DNA of 22,569 bases, taken from positions 1-22,569 of the IMG/VR virus record IMGVR_UViG_3300047375_000724; one strand, 5' to 3'. Positions 14,821-22,098 of the stretch are shown one piece after another. Positions within the stretch are counted from its first letter, which is position 1, and every line of letters starts with the position of its first letter. The notes below the pieces were generated by a model. That model worked only from the letters and a program-made list of their open reading frames with translations. It was not told the origin of the DNA and searched no databases. The DNA is from a virus. The translations under genes and the position numbers were made by a program.

Positions 14821-17480
14821 CCCTGTCCTACTGCTTGTGTTGCTGACCTTGTATCAATACCAGAGGCCTCAAATGTACGCCCTACAACTTTCACTGGATT
14901 ATCAACCACGACAGGTTTATTTTGCTCATAATAGTAAGCCTCTACCTGTATCCCATCTGGGTTTGTAGTCGTTTTCTGCTCAATATACCCATCTAAAACA
15001 TATAGTTCGCTATTTTCTAAATATACAGGGAGGACTGTAATCTCATCTCTTATGTAAGGAGCCCGTAAATATAAGGGTATCATATTTTCATCCCTCATAT
15101 TATTGAGTGTTACATAATCTATTTGCGTACCATCAATAGTAGACATTGTCTCTACAGTCTCAGTTCCTTGTGGTGCGGAGGTTGTGCTAATTTTTACCCG
15201 AACGGGGGTTACGCCATATTTACTGGATAACTCTAGCACATATGACCTCACCTCTTTATCTGAAAATGAATCCCCAAAGTCTATCAAACCACTTCTTATC
15301 CTTGATTCATAACCATAACCTATTCTGCTGTACCTCCTATAAGGCTCGGTCTCTCCGTATAATGGCGGGCCATAACCATACCTAACTAATACGCCACCAT
15401 ATTGAGGGTCTACCCTCCATTGGGTTCCTACATATAGATCACTTCTATTAGTAGCTTGATGAACGCCCATTAGGAACCAGGTCTGCTCGGGTCCAAGGCG
15501 GTTAGCTTTCGGTTTCCTTATTGTGCAACATGTCGTAAAACTTGAATCTATCTGCGAAAGTGTTTCATTAATGTAGTCGTATGCTATCACGCCCCAGTCA
15601 AGTATAGGCTGCGAACCTTCAGCTAATGGTTGATTAAATTCATCAACAAATTGACCCTGTGAGTTTTTCTTATACCCAAGGGGGCAATTTATAAATATCT
15701 CACGAGTAACAGGATTATCTATCGTGTAAATAAATTCTGATAACTCAGGGGGAACAATATTCCAAAATGGGGGACCAAGCTCAAATGTTGGGACAGGTTG
15801 AGGCTCAGTGGCTGATCTATTTATAGTATAAACACCAGTATTCCCCATAAATAAATGCTTATTACCGGATACTTTTATTACTGTGTGCCTGAAGTCTGCC
15901 GTTCGGCCACCCCTATACCTAGGATCTACGGCAAATGGCTTAAGGGTACTATTGGCTGCCGTGAGAAAGAAGAATCCTGAATCTCTGTATACTACCAATT
16001 TATCTGCCAACTCCACCATCTTGACAATTCTTGACCCGTCTTGACTAAACTCTTGAAAAGCTGCTGGGCGATGTAATTGCTCAGCATACGGGCGTATTAC
16101 GCAACTATAGGATCCGGCTTGTAATGGTTGGCCTGTTGCTGGGTTTTTTAATACTATATTTGCTTGAGATTTATTAATTAACTTAATTGAGCCAACACCA
16201 ATTGCTGAGAAAAAGATACCACTTGTATCTATGTAACTTATTTGTTCAGTCAATATTTCAGAATCAGTAAATGATAATTCATCCCTAGTCGGGAATTTAA
16301 CTTTTAATCTTCCTATCGCGGCCGTTCTATCGCTTGCTGAGAAATCTTCATTATCAAACTTTACATCTGCTATTCCGAGTGCAGGGTCATCTATAAAAAC
16401 TCCGATATGATCACGGCCTCCATGTAATCCAAACTCAAATTCCTGATACATGCTAGCTGGGTCATTTAACTGAAACTTCTGAGTTGTGCTAAATGTATAC
16501 TCTCCGCCCGCACTTACAGTTAATGTACCAGGCGCACCACCAGACTCTGCTACTATTAATCCACTTGGAGTCTCAACTCCTGCATTAAAAAGTTTGGGCT
16601 CTCCTTCGGCCGAATAAACTATTCTATATTGGAACCTTTGGGTTTGCACTGCTCCTTGTAACGGATGATTTACTCCGAATGTCGCATAAGCGTCAGAAGC
16701 ATTCTCAAACCAATGCTCAAAGCCTGAAGATATGACCGTTAAGTCTGCGCAGAATAACCTGTCTTGAAATATTCCTATTGTCCCCACGGACATCACGCCA
16801 TTTTCTCTTAATCCATAAAGCGGATAGGCTTTATCGTACTCATTTCCGCCTGCATATATAATAGGTAGATCTACCCCATTATTGATAATTACATGGTTTT
16901 TAACCTCTGCAAATTCCCACCTATATGCACCTCCTTCATATGGATCTTTGTAAGTACCATCAGACTCCTTTGCGTCCATGTGGTTTTCAAATGTATAAAT
17001 CTCTACCCAATTAAAATCCTCACCATCATTATTAAAGTAATCAACAGATGGAAGTGATGGTTCTGGTGCATCAACACCATCGGAAGTCGCATACTCCTCT
17101 ATGGGGTCGGGATTTAATAAATCTTGGCCGTAATTAATAGCGAATCTTCTATCTCCCGATTGTAGCTTAAGTACTTTATTTCCGGCACAAGCAATCAAAG
17201 TGGGATTACCATCAATATCTGTAAACTGGTATAATCCCCTAATTGGGAATTGGCTATTTATTGCATCATCATTACCGGATGGATTAAATAGATCCCAGCC
17301 CTCTCTCCTTAGTTCCCCATCTACCTCTCTGCGGAAATTTAATTTCTCGGTGTAATTAGCAGACGACGCAAGGAAGTTTGTATTGTTAGCTAGTGGGATA
17401 TCATCGGATGTGGATCCAATTAACTGCCCGCCCTGCGAGGGGTGGATTGTTATATGCTTATATCTCTTTCCTTTTGCCAT
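14817..17480 (-). CDS. Tail nozzle-like protein (T7 gp12-like), 887 residues
   Basis: A large beta-rich protein with no membrane segments. It carries repeated blade-like segments: RGLYQFTDIDGNPTLIA near 81-97, IFQDRLFCADL near 237-247, KLVVYRDSGFFFLT near 494-507, KHLFMGNTGVYTIN near 541-554, and GLIDFGDSFSDKEVRSYVLEL near 731-751. A 'print the value, then check origin and minimum' pattern of short strands with G-VY-x-[IF] turns is typical of the beta-propeller tail nozzles of podoviruses (T7 gp12, P22 gp10 types). Length is close to T7 gp12 (794 residues) and the gene sits where a nozzle gene belongs, after the adaptor and before internal virion genes. It is the best anchor for calling this a short-tailed phage. 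The exact family could not be confirmed without a profile search. TAATG links it to the fibre gene and ATGA to the next gene. Confidence 0.6.
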   Translation of the reverse strand: MAKGKRYKHITIHPSQGGQLIGSTSDDIPLANNTNFLASSANYTEKLNFRREVDGELRREGWDLFNPSGNDDAINSQFPIRGLYQFTDIDGNPTLIACAGNKVLKLQSGDRRFAINYGQDLLNPDPIEEYATSDGVDAPEPSLPSVDYFNNDGEDFNWVEIYTFENHMDAKESDGTYKDPYEGGAYRWEFAEVKNHVIINNGVDLPIIYAGGNEYDKAYPLYGLRENGVMSVGTIGIFQDRLFCADLTVISSGFEHWFENASDAYATFGVNHPLQGAVQTQRFQYRIVYSAEGEPKLFNAGVETPSGLIVAESGGAPGTLTVSAGGEYTFSTTQKFQLNDPASMYQEFEFGLHGGRDHIGVFIDDPALGIADVKFDNEDFSASDRTAAIGRLKVKFPTRDELSFTDSEILTEQISYIDTSGIFFSAIGVGSIKLINKSQANIVLKNPATGQPLQAGSYSCVIRPYAEQLHRPAAFQEFSQDGSRIVKMVELADKLVVYRDSGFFFLTAANSTLKPFAVDPRYRGGRTADFRHTVIKVSGNKHLFMGNTGVYTINRSATEPQPVPTFELGPPFWNIVPPELSEFIYTIDNPVTREIFINCPLGYKKNSQGQFVDEFNQPLAEGSQPILDWGVIAYDYINETLSQIDSSFTTCCTIRKPKANRLGPEQTWFLMGVHQATNRSDLYVGTQWRVDPQYGGVLVRYGYGPPLYGETEPYRRYSRIGYGYESRIRSGLIDFGDSFSDKEVRSYVLELSSKYGVTPVRVKISTTSAPQGTETVETMSTIDGTQIDYVTLNNMRDENMIPLYLRAPYIRDEITVLPVYLENSELYVLDGYIEQKTTTNPDGIQVEAYYYEQNKPVVVDNPVKVVGRTFEASGIDTRSATQAVGQG

Positions 17481-19885
17481 TACTGCGAATATGCATCTTC
17501 AACAAATGCCAAGGTTCTTACATCTCCACCAAGATTAACCTTCCATCTATCAGTGCCCTCATCCCAATAGAGCTTAGCATTAGTGGAATTTCCACGCTCT
17601 ACCTCAATACCTGAATCAAGATTTGCTGATGGAGTTCCGGTTTGGTTTTTATTGAGAATAACCATATTATCTTCAATTAATAGATTAGTCGTATCAATTG
17701 TTGTGGTTGTTCCATTAACTGTAAGATTTCCCGAAAGCGTTAAATCTTCACCTTGTATATTTCCAGTTGTTTTGACTAGGCCTGCCCCAGCATCCAGAGA
17801 TGTAACAGTTGCCGCGCCTGTTGAAAGTGTGCCTGTAGTAGAGATTTCACCTGCCCCAGCACTTAACGATGTTACAGTTGCTCCGCCAGTTGAAAGTGTG
17901 CCCGTAGTAGATATGCTACCACTGCCTGCACTAAGTGATGTTACAGTAGCGCCTCCGGTGGATAATGTACCTGTCGTAGAAATTGCCCCTGATCCTGCAC
18001 TAAGAGATGTTACAGTGGTGGCTCCGCCCAGTATTTGACCAGTGGTTTGAATTGTACCGCTACCAGAATCTAATGAATCAACTGTTGCAGTGGTGGCTCG
18101 CAATGTACTTAAAATAGAGTGGGCAGATACATTAAGCGTATTACTTATTGAGACTGCACCCTGCGTGCTCATTCCACTGGCAAGTGAAACCTGACCATTT
18201 ACATTAAGAGTATTGCCACCAAGGGATACATGAGTGCTTGAGATATTTGTAGTGTTTCCAGCTACATTAAATGTAGACCCGCCCAAAGAGACTGCACCAG
18301 TCACATTTAGGGTATTATCAATATTAGTAGCGCCACCTATGGAGACATTGGCAGTACTTATATTCGTAGTATTAGTGGTCTTATCTACCTGAAATAGATT
18401 TGATACATTTAATGAATTACCAAGGGAAACATCACCTGTAACATTTAAAATATTACTTATATTGGTAGCACCACCAATAGAAACATTGGTGGTGTTAATA
18501 TTTGTAGTATTTGTAGTATTATCTACCTTGAATAAGTTTACTCCACCAGGCGTGATAACTTCAAACTTTGGAGTTTCTACCTCAAATGTACTACCCGGAC
18601 TGCCGTCATTAAATTTCTTACTTGCAAGAATTTGCCTCCAATCAGTAGGTCCAAACTTAAAAAATAACCCCAAATCGTCATACGCAATATCACCTACTGC
18701 ACCCGCACCATCAGTTGGTGAAGTTGGCTTAAAGGAGTATCTCAGGGCATCAATATAAAATTGTATGCGAGTGTCGGTCTCAGCCTTGGAGAATACATCA
18801 AAGTAAGTTAAGTTTATATTATGAGGATTCGACGCATTTAAGTGGGAATCCAATAATGACTGAAAGTTAATATCTGGCACATTACTTAAGCCAACCTGTG
18901 CTTTTGTTACGGAATGCGGATTATCCGTTCTACCCGTATGCGCAGTTGATCCAGCACTTGCTGCATTTAATTCTGCTTTTGTTGCTAAGAGTTGTGCTTC
19001 AGATGATTGAAAAATCTCGGAAACATTGAAGTTTTCGACCTTATCTAAACCTAGTTGACCTTTTGTTACAGCGTGCGGGTTATCTGTCCTTGTATTGTGA
19101 TCCGAAAGTTTGAGGTCAACGGCTCCTGTTGTGTATTTATCAAGGTCTGTGATGTCGCTCTCAATATGAGTGTGAGGCTTAGGTACGACATTATTCAGCA
19201 ATGAGTCAGTTTGTGACTTGTTGTAATAAGAGGTTCCTATATCACTTATATTCGCAACTACATGAGTATGCCCAGTATCCGCTTTGGCATCCAAATCAGA
19301 GGTTGTAGGTAAGCCGGAAATTGTTGTATTAATTGTACCTACTTGAGACTGAAGTGAAGCAACCTCAGCGCTTGAGTCTGTGCCTAAATCAAGTGCCGCG
19401 ATATTTGCATTGATACTCGACTCAATAGAGTTCACATATGCAGTCGTTGCCTTGGCGTCTATAGCGGCCTGCAGTCCCGTAATTTGCGAAATTGTGTGAG
19501 AATGAACAACCTCGGCGTAGCTCCGCCCCTCTAATGTTGTAACCCTAGTACTTAATGCACTGATTTGGCCCGAGTGAGGCAGATTGTTGATTGTTGTATT
19601 TAGACCAGATACCTGGGAATCTACTTCCGTCTTAGTGTAGTAATTCGCAGCAAAGCTATTATCCGCACCCTCAAGTGTTACAACTCTGCTCGTTAGGGAA
19701 GTAAGTGAATCATTTAAGGTCTTTCCTGCGGATGCGGTAAGAGCAAGGACCGAAGAACTAGTACTGAGACTATCCGTAAGATCTTCGCTTAAAACTAATA
19801 CGCTATCTATTAGATCAGCAAAGTTTGCTTCTGTTGGGGTGGCACCTGTTAGAAAATATGATTTTAATGTAGTTCTTCCGCTCAT
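17480..19885 (-). CDS. Long modular tail fibre, 801 residues
   Basis: An 801-residue fibre built of distinct modules. Residues 1-40 hold the motif LKSYFLTGATPT, then NFADLIDS, a known opening of phage fibre proteins. Residues 40-260 are helical coiled-coil stretches broken by three HxH motifs (H128/H130, H206/H208, H238/H240), the type that binds iron in the T4 gp37 needle. Residues 267-355 carry three [DS]NPH repeats, two of them with VTK-x-Q-[LV]-GL, a classic fibre repeat. Residues 451-542 hold two 46-residue repeats, and residues 601-715 hold five 23-residue repeats. The C-terminal module (719-801, GNLTVNGTTTT onward) recurs in the 284-residue gene. Its location between the adaptor-like and nozzle-like genes is unusual for a T7-type order. 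It overlaps the next gene by one base (TAATG). Confidence 0.85.
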   Translation of the reverse strand: MSGRTTLKSYFLTGATPTEANFADLIDSVLVLSEDLTDSLSTSSSVLALTASAGKTLNDSLTSLTSRVVTLEGADNSFAANYYTKTEVDSQVSGLNTTINNLPHSGQISALSTRVTTLEGRSYAEVVHSHTISQITGLQAAIDAKATTAYVNSIESSINANIAALDLGTDSSAEVASLQSQVGTINTTISGLPTTSDLDAKADTGHTHVVANISDIGTSYYNKSQTDSLLNNVVPKPHTHIESDITDLDKYTTGAVDLKLSDHNTRTDNPHAVTKGQLGLDKVENFNVSEIFQSSEAQLLATKAELNAASAGSTAHTGRTDNPHSVTKAQVGLSNVPDINFQSLLDSHLNASNPHNINLTYFDVFSKAETDTRIQFYIDALRYSFKPTSPTDGAGAVGDIAYDDLGLFFKFGPTDWRQILASKKFNDGSPGSTFEVETPKFEVITPGGVNLFKVDNTTNTTNINTTNVSIGGATNISNILNVTGDVSLGNSLNVSNLFQVDKTTNTTNISTANVSIGGATNIDNTLNVTGAVSLGGSTFNVAGNTTNISSTHVSLGGNTLNVNGQVSLASGMSTQGAVSISNTLNVSAHSILSTLRATTATVDSLDSGSGTIQTTGQILGGATTVTSLSAGSGAISTTGTLSTGGATVTSLSAGSGSISTTGTLSTGGATVTSLSAGAGEISTTGTLSTGAATVTSLDAGAGLVKTTGNIQGEDLTLSGNLTVNGTTTTIDTTNLLIEDNMVILNKNQTGTPSANLDSGIEVERGNSTNAKLYWDEGTDRWKVNLGGDVRTLAFVEDAYSQ
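17741..18085 (-). repeat. Five tandem 69-base units in the fibre gene
   Basis: Five in-frame 23-codon units with exact 69-base spacing (matching anchor triplets at 17799, 17868, 17937, 18006 and 18075). The consensus protein unit is TVTSLSAGSGSISTTGTLSTGGA (first 20 residues: TVTSLSAGSGSISTTGTLST). The inner three units are nearly identical in protein; the outer two have diverged. The spacing and conservation fit expansion by recombination or slippage in a fibre shaft. Confidence 0.85.
18260..18535 (-). repeat. Two tandem 138-base units in the fibre gene
   Basis: Two consecutive in-frame units of 46 codons (residues 451-496 and 497-542 of the 801-residue fibre). Both begin LF-x-VD-x-TTNTTN and continue NVSIGGATNI and LNVTG-x-VSLG. 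A shorter, decayed third unit follows (TTNISSTHVSLGG). The strands are typical of a triple beta-helix shaft, so unit number probably sets shaft length. Confidence 0.75.
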
Positions 19886-20649
19886 CCTATTATGAATCCT
19901 CCTCCACCTACTCCACTACTGATAACTTGCTCAACGGAAGAACTTTGGTATTCCTTCTCGTTAAGGAAAACTTGGGCTCTCCCCTTGGAGTACATTTGGA
20001 AGTAAGATGCGTATTGGTTTAAGTCATTGTCAACTTCTCGTGAAAGGTGTGCCTTAACATAATCGGCGGATGCTTTTGCTACCATATCATCAAATACAAC
20101 AGGTGTGGCCTTCTCCTCTGTTGTTGCTTTAAATATTGGAACATAGTGATTCTCCCCTTCGAAGTACACATACATTGCCTCTGATTCTATTAGCTTGGGT
20201 GCTGTCCAGAATTTATCTGCACCAAAAGTAATACGGCCAGGTATGGTAGATGTTCTCTCCACTATCCCTCCGTCTATTAAGGTAAATCTTGATTCCCATG
20301 GAATTGACCTAGGATAGAAGTATCTGGATATAGACTGCCCATTATCATCTGTTGCAATTCTCCTAATGACTATTTGCTTGATTCTCGTCTTTCCTGTATT
20401 GAATGTCCCTTGATGAACATCCACATCTTCTGAGTTTACGGAACTCAGGTCATTGGGATCCGGCTCAACTAGACTTGATGGTGAGTAAAACTTATACTGG
20501 TTTGCACGCAAGGATGGCACATACCTCTGTAGGTCAATTACGGAGGCCACAATCATGCGATCTATGTAGTTCTGGACGCCTCTACCTTTTCTTTCGCTAT
20601 CCACCAAAAGGTAGGTTCTTACTACATCATTAAACTCACTCCAGTTCAT
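19882..20649 (-). CDS. Tail adaptor-like protein (T7 gp11-like position)
   Basis: A 255-residue soluble protein with a strong ribosome site (AGGAGG) about nine bases before its ATG. The N-terminal helices (WSEFNDVVRTYLL, then YIDRMIVASVIDLQRYVP at about 28-45) and the C-terminal helix (KASADYVKAHLSREVDNDLNQ, followed by a YSKGRAQVFL stretch) flank a beta-rich middle. A helical bundle around a small beta domain is the design of podovirus adaptor proteins such as T7 gp11, and the gene lies one fibre gene upstream of the nozzle-like gene, as expected for that role. I did not recognise a named family motif, so the adaptor call rests on order and fold impression. The C-terminus is glycine-rich (SSGVGGGGFIIG). 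It overlaps the fibre gene by four bases (ATGA). Confidence 0.5.
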   Translation of the reverse strand: MNWSEFNDVVRTYLLVDSERKGRGVQNYIDRMIVASVIDLQRYVPSLRANQYKFYSPSSLVEPDPNDLSSVNSEDVDVHQGTFNTGKTRIKQIVIRRIATDDNGQSISRYFYPRSIPWESRFTLIDGGIVERTSTIPGRITFGADKFWTAPKLIESEAMYVYFEGENHYVPIFKATTEEKATPVVFDDMVAKASADYVKAHLSREVDNDLNQYASYFQMYSKGRAQVFLNEKEYQSSSVEQVISSGVGGGGFIIG

Positions 20650-21110
20650 GTTCTTCCTCCTGGGGTGAAATAAAATCCAATAATCATTGGCAATACCACG
20701 GAACAGCTAAAAAGACTTATGGAACCCGTGGTAACGACCATAGGGGCTTGCTCTGCTGGAAAACTGATGAGTCCGAATAAAAATTCCCTTTTTCCCTCTC
20801 CTGTAATGTTCGTAGTTGTAAGGAGTGGAACTGACGGGTAGACGGTGGTGATACAGGTGACGAAGCTGAACGTGCACATCCCGATAAGTGCCAGCATACG
20901 ACGAGTGGCACGAGTAAACGCACCACCAGGCCCGCTATTGAGTGATTGTTGAAACTTAAGTGCTTGTTCATTTGCTCTACATTCCCTCGCCATTTCCATT
21001 TCATACTTTTGCTGACGTGAGTCCGTAATGGCACCGAACACGCCTTTTAGTATACTGCCCATAGCTGCCGAGCCTCCCCCGGTTAAAAATAATGTCAGTA
21101 GCTCAAACAT
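20646..21110 (-). CDS. Conserved phage membrane protein, possible holin
   Basis: A 154-residue protein. The N-terminus is hydrophobic and glycine-rich (FELLTLFLTGGGSAA, then GSILKGVFGAI). Residues 30-68 form a charged helix, followed by two clear membrane segments at about 72-92 and 124-148; the second ends GFYFTPGG. With the N-terminal hydrophobic stretch there may be three membrane passes. The layout (amphipathic start, charged helix, R-[ATR]-RR before the first membrane segment) resembles a conserved small membrane protein I recall from phages of marine bacteria, sometimes annotated as holin. The holin role is inference from size and topology; an inner-membrane role in DNA entry is the other option. 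There is no Shine-Dalgarno: the ATG follows ATAACA directly. It shares ATGA with the next gene. Confidence 0.6.
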   Translation of the reverse strand: MFELLTLFLTGGGSAAMGSILKGVFGAITDSRQQKYEMEMARECRANEQALKFQQSLNSGPGGAFTRATRRMLALIGMCTFSFVTCITTVYPSVPLLTTTNITGEGKREFLFGLISFPAEQAPMVVTTGSISLFSCSVVLPMIIGFYFTPGGRT

Positions 21111-21120
21111 TGTTATAGTA

Positions 21121-21143
21121 TAATTAGTGTTACACTAAGAGTC
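21121..21143 (-). promoter_or_regulatory. Palindromic element, copy A (candidate promoter or operator)
   Basis: A 23-base element in the gap between the 63-residue gene and the 154-residue membrane gene. It contains a perfect palindrome, TTAGTGT-T-ACACTAA, at 21124-21138. It matches copy B (10466-10488) at 22 of 23 bases. On the minus strand the sequence continues as TATACTATAACA straight into the ATG of the membrane gene, with no Shine-Dalgarno sequence. The right half (ACACTA) resembles the core of SP6/T7-family promoters. A dimeric-repressor operator or an RNA hairpin are alternatives. No T-run follows, so a terminator is unlikely. The function is inference; the repeat and its symmetry are seen directly. 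Confidence 0.5.
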
Positions 21144-21326
21144 CAACTCATTCACTTTTTTCACCAACTCATTAATCTTAGCCCTAAGAATCTCTAAGTT
21201 GTTATCATTCTGATCCCAGGTTAATGGGTCGTCCGCCGTATTCTTTCTTAGGATTATTTTCTTGTCTACCGCAGGTAAATTATCTGCGTAGTCTGCTCCG
21301 TTAGATGCTACTTCTTCAACCGCCAT
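21135..21326 (-). CDS. Small protein with fibre N-terminal motif
   Basis: A 63-residue protein with a good ribosome site (AAGGAT) ahead of its ATG, overlapping the upstream gene by 11 bases. Residues 33-52 (DPLTWDQNDNNLEILRAKIN) match the motif near the N-terminus of the 377-residue fibre (NPLQHDDVDANFDILRKAVN, residues 30-49) at 9 of 20 positions. This is the P-L-x-x-x-x-x-D-x-N-[LF] motif that often opens phage tail fibres. The tail (INELVKKVNELD) is a short heptad-like helix. The protein may be a stand-alone attachment or trimerisation peptide, or the remnant of a fibre that lost its shaft. Its TAG stop lies inside the palindrome at 21124-21138. Function is not established. Confidence 0.6.
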   Translation of the reverse strand: MAVEEVASNGADYADNLPAVDKKIILRKNTADDPLTWDQNDNNLEILRAKINELVKKVNELDS

Positions 21327-22098
21327 GATGTATCCTTGTTGTTTGGAATAATTGTGCTGAACCTAATTTAGTAAGTTCCCCTAAATGCATTGTTCCTTCT
21401 ATGAATGTACCTTTGTATAATCTTTGATCTTGCCTACCTATACTGAGGTTTGTGAAGGAAGGGTTGACTTGAGTACGAGTGCGAGACCCCTGCCCCGTGC
21501 TTGTCCTCACAGTCATAACGTAATTTCCATTCTGAGTGGGATCATAACCAGAAAAACACTGAGTCGCCTTATCATCTTGGTTATGGATTGTACCTAAATT
21601 ACTATTAAATGAGAACCTTGTTGCTAGATCGCTAGGCTCGAATGTAATTATATCTGATGACCCCCAGATGCCTATAAGTGGCCTTGGTACATCTGAGCCA
21701 TCTCCGATTGCGGTAATCGTAAAATTCTGACCTATAAAAGATGCTAAATTTGGTACATCAAAATATTCTTTTTGATCAAATAATGCCTCATATATTGATC
21801 CATCGTAAGTTAACTTAGGTTGCTTAGACTGATCAACCTGTACAGCATCCTGTACGGGTACTCCATGTTTTACTTTTTGGTCGTATATCTTAACAATAAA
21901 AACATCCTCCCCCAAGTTAGGAGTGTTACTAGGATAATCGTACTCCCCTCCGCTAGTCTGCCTATAACGAAAGTACTCACCATCATATAGGTATCTTAAT
22001 TTTCTATTAAGAGAGTAAGCAAATAATGCAGGTACTGCATCAGCAGGCAATCTCTCTGTTGAGACATCCGACTGAATACCAGAGTGGGCAACGATCAT
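21316..22098 (-). CDS. Arabinofuranosidase-like / concanavalin-fold virion protein
   Basis: A 260-residue protein starting at the ATG that overlaps the upstream stop (ATGA), with GGAGA ahead of it. A start at 22137 would add 13 residues that overlap the upstream gene, so I reject it. Residues 25-115 follow the pattern of the GH54 arabinofuranosidase-type (AbfB catalytic-like) fold often found in phage structural proteins: an AYSLNRKLR strand, YFRYRQTS, then F-x-VKIYDQ at about 67-74, QPKLTYDG at 93-100 and a strand ending EYFDV. The last third (SIGRQDQRLYKGTFIEG at about 219-235) looks like the closing strands of a laminin-G/concanavalin-like jellyroll. No signal peptide or membrane segment is visible. 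A role in binding host surface glycan is inferred. Catalytic activity cannot be claimed, because I could not place the acid/base pair. It overlaps the 63-residue gene by 11 bases. Confidence 0.55.
   Translation of the reverse strand: MIVAHSGIQSDVSTERLPADAVPALFAYSLNRKLRYLYDGEYFRYRQTSGGEYDYPSNTPNLGEDVFIVKIYDQKVKHGVPVQDAVQVDQSKQPKLTYDGSIYEALFDQKEYFDVPNLASFIGQNFTITAIGDGSDVPRPLIGIWGSSDIITFEPSDLATRFSFNSNLGTIHNQDDKATQCFSGYDPTQNGNYVMTVRTSTGQGSRTRTQVNPSFTNLSIGRQDQRLYKGTFIEGTMHLGELTKLGSAQLFQTTRIHHGG

Noticed and set aside
17583-18038. Plus-strand ORF of 151 codons
   Set aside because: It is the antisense image of the 69-base repeats and other fibre sequence; its valine/proline-rich repeats mirror the real gene.
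21124-21138. Rho-independent terminator at the palindrome
   Set aside because: The stem is short and AT-rich with a one- to three-base loop, and no T-run follows on the minus strand.
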